From assembly GCA_964513465.1 (NCBI GenBank), contig CAZEMR010000117.1, positions 1 to 6,267 on the forward strand: a stretch of 6,267 nt of DNA, written 5' to 3'. The notes beneath the pieces are model-generated. The model was not told where the DNA came from and searched no databases. It was given only the letters and a program-made list of their open reading frames with translations. How positions within the stretch are numbered: the stretch's first letter is position 1; the number at the start of each line of letters is the position of its first letter. The position numbers and the translations under genes were made by a program. Shown piece after piece: positions 1 to 6,267 of this stretch. The DNA comes from CAZEMR01 sp964513465 (GTDB lineage Bacteria; Bacteroidota; Ignavibacteria; Kapaibacteriales; UBA2268).

Positions 1-2380
1 GCACGCGCCGGAATGGCGAAGCTGCGGGCATGGCCATGATCCCATCCGGGCTGCCCTGGATTACCTCGATGCGAATAATATCCGATCGCGAGGTGCAGCC
101 AAGCTCATCTATTACTTCGAACCAGTATTCGCCCGATTCGCTGACCTCAATCGAGCGGCACGATTCGCCGTTCGACCAGAGGTATTCGGCATATCCCTCG
201 CCGGCGGTCAGAGTTGCGGTCTCTCCCTCGCAGATCGAAGTAGCTGTGGCAGTTATCGTGGGGGGCGCCGCACTGCATAAGCAAATTTTTACCAGAAACC
301 CGTCGAAACTCCCCTGATAATCCGGCTGCAGTGCATCAGGCGTGGTGGGGAAGTCAGTGGAGTTGGTAACTCCTACGCCGACGAAACAAGTAGGAGAAAC
401 ATAATGGACATCATATCCGATTTCTTCACTTTGCCCGCCACAATATGTAGAAAAACACAATTCGCCGGACTCATTTAAAATCACGTAAAACGCATCATAA
501 TTACCACTCAGATATGGTTGGGAGGCGTTTGCGCTGACAGGGAAATCGGGGCTTAATGTTCTGCCTGAAAAAGCGATTTCATTATTGGCTTTGTTGTAAT
601 CAATTCCTCCCATGTAAGAATTTTCGCCGGTGAATCCATCGGAATCGTGGCCTCCGTAATATGTCAACCACTGATTATTCCCCGAATCATCAAATTTGGC
701 GACAAAATAATCGCTTACTCCTGCGAATATACGCTGAAACGCATTACCATTGACTGGCATATTATTGCTATGCGTAATTCCGGTTACATATATAGATTCA
801 TCCCCATCGTGACAAATATTGAAGCCTCGGTCATCCGCATTTCCGCCTGAATAACTTGCCCATTCGGTTTGTCCGTCTTCAAAATTTATTTTTGCGATAT
901 AAGCATCGGTTGTACCGCCGAATTGACGCTGGAAGCTATTCATGTCGGTTTTAATATCAGAATTTTTGGTCCAGCCTATCAATATCGGATTTCCTTCGGC
1001 ATCGGCTGCGACATCTTCAGCAGCCCACCCGTCATAATATGATAGCATAATCAAACTGCCGTCCATTGCGACACCCGCAAAGTAACTGGACTCATTAAAA
1101 GTGCGGGAATTCTTAATAGCATTAGGAGTACACTGCAAATCAGTGCTCTGGGTCTGACCGGAAATCCAGATCATATCCTTGTCTGGCACTTCTGCCATAC
1201 CGAGCAAAGACTCATAGCCATTACCACCGCAGTATGATGCAAACAGCTTTTTGCCTTCAGGCGAGAATTTAACCAATATGCCGTCGGAATACCCGCCGCG
1301 GTTCTTATTCTGAAAGGCATCGATAGTAACAGGATAATTATGCGAACATGTTTCGCCTGAAATCCATATTGAACCATCCTTCGATGCAAGTATATCAATT
1401 GTGCCTTCGCTATTGCTACCACCGATGTTAGTGGTCCACATTAATTCATTCTTAGAGTCGAATCTCATGATAACATTGTCGTATCCGCCGTTAGTATTAA
1501 TAATCTGTCCCGGATTAGCCGGAAATCCCTGCCCCGAGGTAAGTCCGGCGACCACAAATCCTCCGCCGGGATAGTCATCTACTCCGCCGCGAAGCTCGTC
1601 GAGAAGACCTCCTCCGCAGTAGCTGGCCCATTCGATTTCCGGATCGATAATAAGAGTGTCTGTGGAGTTAATCTTATCAATTTTATATGTAATAATATTA
1701 TTATTAAGTAAATATGAGCTTTCTACAGGAATTTTGCTTTTGTTGCGAACGGCATAACTCACCGGAGATTTATTAATAATATTTCCAAGCGGCGTTATGA
1801 GTTCGAGTTCGCCATGATCAGACAAATTTGCACTTGCATTTTTTATCTGCATCCTAATATCCCGAGGGGCGGCATGTGGATGGATAATGAAATCATATTT
1901 GATCCTGCCATTCATGACATAAAATTCGAGGTCGATTCCCTCGTAAATATTTTTATAAATAACTTTAGAATAGATTGACACATCGGTGATTCCCTCGGGG
2001 CACTGCGGATGATAAAAATTCATGGTTGGGGAAAGAGGGTTTTTCCCGATTAATTCAACTCCGCTTCCGGTATTAATAAAATCAAGATCGAAGCGATAGA
2101 GTTCATAATCAGCATATTGCAATCGGCCCTGCGAAATTGGCGGACTGTCGGAAATACGCCCCTGAACAATTGAAATGCCTTTATTCGTCAGGTAGAAGGA
2201 TACATCTCCGGCATTACAATAATACTTAATATCCGATCGTAACTTATTGTCAGTATCGACTATCTGACCACGGTTTTCTATGAAATTAAGCTGCCAGTTT
2301 TGTATCTTTGTAATTGACCCGGAAGCATCATATAATAGTGAAATAAGAGTCAGAAATATTACTAACAGATATTTTTGCAC
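1..2380 (-). CDS. Secreted SBBP (seven-bladed beta-propeller) repeat protein with Ig/PKD-like domain, 3' end outside window
   Basis: I translated this frame base by base: 793 codons with no stop, continuing past base 1. The start is GTG at 2380-2378, preceded by GGAG with a 6-base spacer; there is no ATG upstream in frame. Residues 1-20 look like a signal peptide (K3, then a hydrophobic run to L16, then ASGS). Residues 30-250 resemble the conserved region in front of SBBP repeats: ENRGQ at 35-39 and KYDFIIHP near 160-170. Seven repeats follow, each with a W/F-x-S/T-Y-x-G-G-like core whose last Gly (or equivalent) falls near residues 257, 321, 386, 451, 513, 577 and 649, followed by a T-x-S-x-x-F/Y-P and G-x-x-D-x-(F/Y)-(V/I)-x-K pattern. 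Residues 704-775 form an Ig/PKD-like domain (SICEGETATLTA, WSNGES). Family members are secreted or surface-exposed; the exact role is unknown. A type IX secretion tail would lie outside the window. It is divergent from the operon, and no functional link to it is evident. Confidence 0.93.
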   Translation of the reverse strand, partial: MQKYLLVIFLTLISLLYDASGSITKIQNWQLNFIENRGQIVDTDNKLRSDIKYYCNAGDVSFYLTNKGISIVQGRISDSPPISQGRLQYADYELYRFDLDFINTGSGVELIGKNPLSPTMNFYHPQCPEGITDVSIYSKVIYKNIYEGIDLEFYVMNGRIKYDFIIHPHAAPRDIRMQIKNASANLSDHGELELITPLGNIINKSPVSYAVRNKSKIPVESSYLLNNNIITYKIDKINSTDTLIIDPEIEWASYCGGGLLDELRGGVDDYPGGGFVVAGLTSGQGFPANPGQIINTNGGYDNVIMRFDSKNELMWTTNIGGSNSEGTIDILASKDGSIWISGETCSHNYPVTIDAFQNKNRGGYSDGILVKFSPEGKKLFASYCGGNGYESLLGMAEVPDKDMIWISGQTQSTDLQCTPNAIKNSRTFNESSYFAGVAMDGSLIMLSYYDGWAAEDVAADAEGNPILIGWTKNSDIKTDMNSFQRQFGGTTDAYIAKINFEDGQTEWASYSGGNADDRGFNICHDGDESIYVTGITHSNNMPVNGNAFQRIFAGVSDYFVAKFDDSGNNQWLTYYGGHDSDGFTGENSYMGGIDYNKANNEIAFSGRTLSPDFPVSANASQPYLSGNYDAFYVILNESGELCFSTYCGGQSEEIGYDVHYVSPTCFVGVGVTNSTDFPTTPDALQPDYQGSFDGFLVKICLCSAAPPTITATATSICEGETATLTAGEGYAEYLWSNGESCRSIEVSESGEYWFEVIDELGCTSRSDIIRIEVIQGSPDGIMAMPAASPFRRV

Positions 2381-2461
2381 GACAGACTCCGGTAAGATTA
2401 TTAAGAATATTAAATGAATATATAAAAAAAATGTTTAAAAATTCGATAAAAAAGGCGTGCA
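2381..2461. promoter_or_regulatory. Divergent intergenic region, probable site of both promoters
   Basis: This 81-base gap is the only non-coding stretch longer than a few bases. It is strongly AT-rich, with A-tracts on the plus strand (2423-2430 and 2448-2453) and an alternating AT segment around 2418-2424. Both arms start here, so both promoters must lie here or inside the opposite gene. TATATT on the minus strand and TATAAA at 2421-2426 on the plus strand could be -10-like elements, but I see no convincing -35 partner and no clear Bacteroidetes TTTG/TAnnTTTG promoter. There is no strong hairpin or riboswitch-like structure visible by eye. Confidence 0.4.
2387..2390 (-). promoter_or_regulatory. 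Ribosome binding site fixing the GTG start of the SBBP gene
   Basis: On the minus strand GGAG lies 6 bases before the GTG at 2380. Together with the signal peptide that begins at this codon and the lack of any upstream in-frame ATG, it decides the start. Confidence 0.65.
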
Positions 2462-2767
2462 ATGATGGAAAAGAATAAAATTCTTGATTTAATATATATA
2501 GCGGTCGATGAAGTAAACGAACAGCTACCGAAAAATAAGCAGCTTGCCAAATCACCCGACACAAAGCTATTCGGAAAAGACGGCAAACTGGACTCGCTGG
2601 CGCTTGTGAATTTCATCGTAGCGGTGGAAGATATTATTGACGACGAAACTGATATATCGCTGACAATTGCGGACGAAAAAGCGATGTCGCAATCCAATAG
2701 CCCTTTCCAGTCGATCGACCGGCTTGCCGATTATATTACGCAACTGATCAGGGAGGAAAATGGCTGA
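2462..2767 (+). CDS. Acyl carrier protein, first gene of the operon
   Basis: The 101-residue acidic protein has the size and helical pattern of a stand-alone acyl carrier protein, slightly longer than the 75-85 residues of fatty-acid ACPs. The DSL motif at residues 44-46 (KLDSLALVNF) gives Ser45, codon 2594-2596, as the site for 4'-phosphopantetheine. Helix II follows (ALVNFIVAVED), then an acidic stretch (IIDDETD) and a C-terminal segment DEKAM...SPFQSIDRLADYI. This tail is unlike housekeeping AcpP and resembles, from memory, carrier proteins of specialised surface-glycan clusters. Two adjacent ATGs (2462 and 2465) are possible starts; the only Shine-Dalgarno-like sequence is a weak AAGG at 2452-2455, so the choice costs one residue. 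The stop overlaps the next gene by 8 bases. Inferred role: it holds the acyl group between the ligase, the reductase and the acyltransferase of the same operon. A PCP-like or aminoacyl carrier role cannot be excluded. Confidence 0.9.
   Translation: MMEKNKILDLIYIAVDEVNEQLPKNKQLAKSPDTKLFGKDGKLDSLALVNFIVAVEDIIDDETDISLTIADEKAMSQSNSPFQSIDRLADYITQLIREENG
2751..2756 (+). promoter_or_regulatory. Shine-Dalgarno of the SDR gene, inside the ACP 3' end
   Basis: GGGAGG lies 3 bases before the ATG at 2760, inside the last codons of the ACP gene. It is the strongest ribosome binding site in the window and supports the overlapping start. Confidence 0.6.
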
Positions 2768-3461
2768 GCAACGGATAATATTGATTACGGGCACCCGCAA
2801 GGGCATAGGCAAATATCTGGCGGAGTATTATCTCGACAAAGGCCATATTGTTTATGGCTGCAGCCGGGGAGAATCATCGATCGATTCCGGGAATTATTTT
2901 CATTTTGCGCTGGATGTGGCTGATGAGTCCGAAGTCAGAAAGATGTTTTCGCATATCCGAAACAAATTTGGCAGACTTGATGCTTTGGTCAATAACGCGG
3001 GCATCGCTTCGATGAATCATGCGCTTTTGACCCCGTTGAAAACAATGCAGAAGATTTATCAGACAAACGTAATGGGCTCATTCCTTTTCTGTCGGGAAGC
3101 CGCTAAATTAATGAAAAAGAATAAATACGGCCGGATTGTTAATTTTGCGACGGTGGCAGCCCCGCTGAAGCTCGAAGGCGAGGCCGCATATGCCTCATCG
3201 AAGGCCGCAATTGTGAGTCTTACGGAAGTGCTTGCCCGGGAATTCGCGGAATTCGGCATCACGGTGAATGCTGTCGGTCCGACCCCGATTGACACAGATC
3301 TCATCCGCGCGGTCCCGAAATCCAAAATGGAGTCACTTATATCCAGACAGGCAATCCGTCGCCTCGGAGAATTCAGAGATGTATCAAATGTTATAGATTT
3401 CTTTATCCGTCCCGAAAGCGATTTCATAACGGGTCAGGTGATTTATCTGGGTGGGGTGTGA
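2760..3461 (+). CDS. Short-chain dehydrogenase/reductase, FabG-like (3-oxoacyl-ACP reductase family)
   Basis: The protein is 233 residues, near the usual 240-250 for classical SDRs. The cofactor motif TGxxxGIG is at residues 10-17 (TGTRKGIG), LDV at 51-53, NNAG at 78-81, the structural Asn at 103 (QTNVMG), the YxxxK active site at Tyr144/Lys148 (YASSK), and the GPTPIDTD segment at 173-180 after the active site. Arg13 and Ser35-Arg36 (CSRG) suggest NADP(H) preference, which is an inference. At the place of the usual catalytic Ser, 13 residues before Tyr144, there is Thr131. The C-terminus ends in GQVIYLGGV, typical of FabG relatives. It starts inside the ACP gene and its stop overlaps the next start. 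Likely role: reduction of a 3-oxoacyl group, or oxidation of a hydroxyacyl group, carried on the neighbouring ACP. Reduction of a nucleotide-sugar keto group is less likely, because such enzymes are usually extended SDRs of over 300 residues. Confidence 0.9.
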   Translation: MAEQRIILITGTRKGIGKYLAEYYLDKGHIVYGCSRGESSIDSGNYFHFALDVADESEVRKMFSHIRNKFGRLDALVNNAGIASMNHALLTPLKTMQKIYQTNVMGSFLFCREAAKLMKKNKYGRIVNFATVAAPLKLEGEAAYASSKAAIVSLTEVLAREFAEFGITVNAVGPTPIDTDLIRAVPKSKMESLISRQAIRRLGEFRDVSNVIDFFIRPESDFITGQVIYLGGV

Positions 3462-4810
3462 TGTATCTGGATTTTTTAAAAAATATTTTTAAAAATAATC
3501 CTGATAAAATCGCCTTTATTTTCCAGGATCGGAATTATTCATATGAATGGTTGTCGGAAAAAATTAACGAATATAAAACTGATTTGAAATCAAGAGGTAT
3601 AAATCCAGGTGATTCCGTTGCTCTGCAGTCACGTCCATTTCCAAATTCATTAGCGCTTTTTCTTGCGATTCTGGATAACAATAATATCGCGATACCTATT
3701 GCCATTGATTCGAAATCAAAAAAAGAAGAATATATTTCTATAGCAAATCCTGATTTTATAATTAATTATTCCGATAAAAATGGCTTTGATTATTCGGAAA
3801 TCAATAGCACAAAACCAGCATTATATGAAACTCTGAATTCGCAATGTCATCCTGGCTTAGTCCTGTTTTCTTCCGGGACTAGCGGCAGCCCCAAAGCGGC
3901 GGTGCATGATGTATCGCGACTTCTCGCCAAATACAAATCTCCGCGCAAAAATTTCAGAACGATTGCGTTTATGCTTTATGATCATATCGGTGGGATCGAT
4001 ACCCTGTTTTATTCACTCTCGAATGCAAGTACTATTATAATACCCGAAGACCGTAATCCTGAGAATATATGCCGCATAACGGAGCTACATTCGGCCGAAG
4101 TGGTGCCGGTTACCCCTACATTTCTGAAACTTCTGCTGCTCAGCGAGAGCTACAAAAATTACGACCTCTCCTCGGTAAAATATGTGACATATGGCACAGA
4201 GCCTATGAGCGACTGGCTTCTCGGGCGGGTCAACGAAATATTTCCCAACGCTAAGTTTTTGCAGAAATACGGTACTACCGAAGTCGGTACGTTGCGTTCC
4301 AAATCCGAAACCAATACATCAACCTGGATGAAAATCGGGGGCGAAGGCTACGAAACAAAAATCGAAGATGGTATTTTATATATAAAAGCAAAGTCGGCAA
4401 TGCTTGGCTATTTGAATGCACCAACCCCTTTTACCGAAGACGGATGGTTTGTCACTGGCGACCGGGTCGAGAAAAAAAACGGGTACTATCGCATCCTTGG
4501 CCGAGAAAGCGAAATAATTAATGTGGGCGGCGAAAAAGTTTTCCCCGCAGAAGTCGAAAATATTATTAATGCCATGGATATGGTTGCCGATGCAACCGTA
4601 TACGGCGAGTCGCATCCGATCATGGGTAATATTGTCTGTGCCATTGTTACTCCAAATAAAACTGATTTCGACAAACGCTCGCTGAAATCTCAGATCAAGA
4701 AGTATTGCAGCGACAAACTGGAATCTTACAAAGTACCTGTGAAAATTAAATTCACGAAGTCTGCTCATTTTGGTGAAAGGTATAAAAAAACCAGGAAATT
4801 CGGAGAATGA
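3461..4810 (+). CDS. AMP-forming acyl-CoA/acyl-ACP ligase (ANL superfamily)
   Basis: This protein adenylates a carboxylic acid with ATP and then forms a thioester. I prefer ATG at 3461 (449 residues), in a TGATG overlap with the SDR stop; an in-frame GTG at 3458 would add one residue. Motifs in order: phosphate-binding A3 loop SSGTSGSPK (137-145), A5 YGTTE (270-274), A7 GWFVTGD (328-334), and the A8 hinge GRESEIINVGGEKVFPAEVE (347-366). The A10 region at the C-terminus, where the catalytic lysine normally sits in a P-x-T-x-x-G-K pattern, reads ERYKKTRKFGE, so the lysine must be one of Lys442, 443 or 446. At 449 residues it is shorter than usual (about 500-550), mainly from a compact N-terminal domain. 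The first third is much more AT-rich than the rest. With an ACP two genes upstream, loading an acid onto that ACP is the simplest role. The acid cannot be predicted by eye; a CoA ligase is the alternative. Confidence 0.88.
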   Translation: MYLDFLKNIFKNNPDKIAFIFQDRNYSYEWLSEKINEYKTDLKSRGINPGDSVALQSRPFPNSLALFLAILDNNNIAIPIAIDSKSKKEEYISIANPDFIINYSDKNGFDYSEINSTKPALYETLNSQCHPGLVLFSSGTSGSPKAAVHDVSRLLAKYKSPRKNFRTIAFMLYDHIGGIDTLFYSLSNASTIIIPEDRNPENICRITELHSAEVVPVTPTFLKLLLLSESYKNYDLSSVKYVTYGTEPMSDWLLGRVNEIFPNAKFLQKYGTTEVGTLRSKSETNTSTWMKIGGEGYETKIEDGILYIKAKSAMLGYLNAPTPFTEDGWFVTGDRVEKKNGYYRILGRESEIINVGGEKVFPAEVENIINAMDMVADATVYGESHPIMGNIVCAIVTPNKTDFDKRSLKSQIKKYCSDKLESYKVPVKIKFTKSAHFGERYKKTRKFGE

Positions 4811-5673
4811 AGCACTTTATAAAAAAAATAATCCCTGAAAATCTGAAGAAAAGATACCGGGCGGCTCAGGCTGCAAAGCTGAAAGCATATGTAAGCTCGC
4901 TCCCGATTCTTTCGGCTGCGGATTTCAGAAATATATTATTGGATAATCTGGGAATAGAGAAAGAAGATGTTGTGTTTGTTCATAGCTCTCTGGATCAATT
5001 GAATCTCGATTTCCCATTCTACGAAACACTGAATATATTAATGGATGCAGTCGGAGAAAAGGGCACTTTGCTTTTCCCCACCTATCCACCGGTTACGTCA
5101 TATGAATTTCTTAAAACCGGTCAGATATTTAATATAAAGCGCACTCCTTCGTATACAGGTATTCTCAGCGAATTCGCCAGACGCCACAGCCAGAGCATAC
5201 GCAGCCTGCATCCGACTAAATCCGTTGCGGCAATCGGCCCGCTGGCCAAAGAATTAACCGTAAACCATCCTGATTCTCCATATCCATATGATACAAATTC
5301 GCCATATTATAAAATATTTGATCACAAAGCCAAAATCATTGGCGTAGGTGTCATGACCACATATCTCTCGGCTGTACATACGGTTGACGATTATTTAAAA
5401 GAAAAATTCCCGGTCAATCCTTATCATCCGGAATTATTTAATGCTAAGTGCATTGATTACGATAAAAGCGTCAGGATCGTAGATACATATGCTCATGACA
5501 TGAAAAAAATGAATTTTTCGCTGCCCAAATTCTTTGAAAAATATATCCCAAAAAATATTTGTGAAGACATTGATATAAAGGGCATGAAATTCTTCCGCGC
5601 ACTAAGCAATCTTATGTTTGACGAAATGCTCGATCTTGCAGACAAAAATATTACAATATATTCGATTAAATAA
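4807..5673 (+). CDS. AAC(3)-fold N-acyltransferase, probable amino-sugar acyltransferase
   Basis: The 288-residue protein belongs to the aminoglycoside 3-N-acetyltransferase-like (antibiotic_NAT) family. Visible family features are VVFVHSSLDQL (55-65), GTLLFPTYP (86-94), the TPSYTGILSE segment (113-122), SLHPTKSVAAIGP (133-145), PYDTNSPYYKI (160-170), and His191 in a SAVHTVDD segment. A basic N-terminal extension of about 35 residues precedes the domain. It starts in an ATGA overlap with the ligase, with AGGA 10 bases upstream. Members of this family also occur in polysaccharide clusters, where they are thought to N-acylate amino sugars. Given the ACP, reductase and ligase beside it, I infer transfer of the acyl group from ACP or CoA to a sugar amine. 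An antibiotic-resistance role is unlikely from context. The acyl donor and sugar are not determined. Confidence 0.88.
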   Translation: MKHFIKKIIPENLKKRYRAAQAAKLKAYVSSLPILSAADFRNILLDNLGIEKEDVVFVHSSLDQLNLDFPFYETLNILMDAVGEKGTLLFPTYPPVTSYEFLKTGQIFNIKRTPSYTGILSEFARRHSQSIRSLHPTKSVAAIGPLAKELTVNHPDSPYPYDTNSPYYKIFDHKAKIIGVGVMTTYLSAVHTVDDYLKEKFPVNPYHPELFNAKCIDYDKSVRIVDTYAHDMKKMNFSLPKFFEKYIPKNICEDIDIKGMKFFRALSNLMFDEMLDLADKNITIYSIK

Positions 5674-5676
5674 TCA

Positions 5677-6267
5677 ATGAAATTTGCGCTGATATTCACA
5701 AACGACTGGGAGCTGTTCGGCGATGGCTCTGGCAATTATTACGAATTACAGCATCGGCCGATGGAAGAGATATTCCGTTTGTTCGAAGAATTCGGTGCAA
5801 AAATGACTATAATGGCAGAAGTCTGCCAGCAATTGGCTCATGCAAAGTCCGCTATTCCGGAGCATCAGAAGGTGGCCGATTCGTGGGAAACCATAATTCT
5901 AAAAGCTGTTGATAGAGGACATGACGCCCAGCTTCACCTGCATCCGCAATGGCTCGATGCGAAATTTGAAAATGGCAGATGGGAACTGAATTTGGATAAT
6001 TGGGCATTGCACTCGCTTGATGCCGACAAAATTTATGAGTTAGCAAAAGCCGGAAAAGATTATCTTGATAATTTAATCCGCCCCGCCGATCCGGAATATG
6101 AATGCAACTGCTTCCGGGCCGGTAATTATTGCATCGAGCCGGGAGATAAAATATTGCCTGCGATTATCCATGCCGGAATCGAATGCGACAGCTCGGTTAC
6201 CCAAGGCCAACATATCCCTGGTTTCTACGATTTCAGAAACGCATTCCACTCGATAAAGCCATGGAAG
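5677..6267 (+). CDS. NodB-like polysaccharide deacetylase family protein, partial (3' end outside window)
   Basis: ATG at 5677, three bases after the upstream stop, opens a frame of 197 codons that reaches the window end without a stop. Visible features are FTNDWELFGDGSG (7-19), GHDAQLHLHPQW (81-92), and FRAGNY (146-151). These match the three canonical NodB positions: the first acidic motif (here Asp10 before Trp11), the metal-binding HxxxH region (here His87 and His89 in HLH), and the R-x-P/G loop (Arg147). Such enzymes remove N- or O-acetyl groups from sugars with a divalent metal. The first motif lacks the usual double Asp, so function is uncertain and a binding-only role is possible. There is no Shine-Dalgarno sequence upstream, but M1-K-F-A-L-I-F-T-N-D is clearly the first strand of the fold, so the start is likely right; translation may be coupled to the preceding gene. 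The C-terminal half is missing. Confidence 0.82.
   Translation, partial: MKFALIFTNDWELFGDGSGNYYELQHRPMEEIFRLFEEFGAKMTIMAEVCQQLAHAKSAIPEHQKVADSWETIILKAVDRGHDAQLHLHPQWLDAKFENGRWELNLDNWALHSLDADKIYELAKAGKDYLDNLIRPADPEYECNCFRAGNYCIEPGDKILPAIIHAGIECDSSVTQGQHIPGFYDFRNAFHSIKPWK

Noticed and set aside
30..850. Plus-strand open frames at 30-317 and 647-850
   Set aside because: They lie antisense to the uninterrupted SBBP frame, which has clear repeat motifs across the same bases. No recognisable protein content.
2431..2478. Short plus-strand frame of 15 codons starting at ATG 2431
   Set aside because: It has no ribosome binding site, is Lys-rich from A-tracts, and overlaps the ACP start in another frame. 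It is likely chance.
2328..2697. Minus-strand frames overlapping the ACP and the intergenic gap
   Set aside because: They are antisense to the ACP, lack ribosome binding sites, and differ in frame from the GTG start of the SBBP gene.
4807..5673. Aminoglycoside resistance gene
   Set aside because: The fold is that of AAC(3), but tight linkage to ACP, SDR, ligase and deacetylase genes points to glycan acylation, and no resistance or mobile context is visible.
1..6267. CRISPR array, tRNA/rRNA, insertion sequence or clear terminator
   Set aside because: No regular direct repeats with spacers, no inverted-repeat-bounded transposase, no RNA gene signature and no GC-rich hairpin with a T-run were seen; nearly all bases are coding.

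Overview
The window holds six protein genes on two divergent arms separated by an 81-base AT-rich gap. The left arm (1-2380, minus strand) is one long uninterrupted reading frame. It encodes a secreted protein with a signal peptide, an N-terminal region of the type that precedes SBBP repeats, seven SBBP-like beta-propeller repeats, and an Ig/PKD-like domain. Its C-terminus lies beyond base 1. The right arm (2462-6267, plus strand) is a tight five-gene operon: acyl carrier protein, short-chain dehydrogenase/reductase, AMP-forming acyl ligase, AAC(3)-fold N-acyltransferase, and a NodB-like polysaccharide deacetylase that runs off the right edge.

The organism is probably a member of the Bacteroidota/FCB assemblage or a related uncultured phylum (Ignavibacteria- or Kapabacteria-like, for example). 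The basis is the secreted 'ENRGQ ... WASYxGG' SBBP architecture with a 'CEGE' Ig-like domain, which is common in those lineages. This is a judgement from protein style, not from a marker gene. No RNA gene, mobile element, CRISPR array or clear terminator is visible.

The operon reads as a pathway that builds an acyl group and attaches it to an amino sugar. The ligase would activate a small carboxylic acid and could load it on the 4'-phosphopantetheine arm of the ACP (Ser45). The SDR would reduce or oxidise the acyl chain on the carrier. The AAC(3)-fold enzyme would transfer the acyl group to a sugar amine. The deacetylase-like protein might expose that amine or trim the glycan. This fits N-acylated amino sugars of surface polysaccharide, O-antigen or protein glycans. 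No ketosynthase, aminotransferase or glycosyltransferase lies in the window, so substrate and product are not determined. Genes 2 to 5 overlap at every junction (8, 1 and 4 bases), and the fifth junction is 3 bases, so the five are very likely co-transcribed and translationally coupled.
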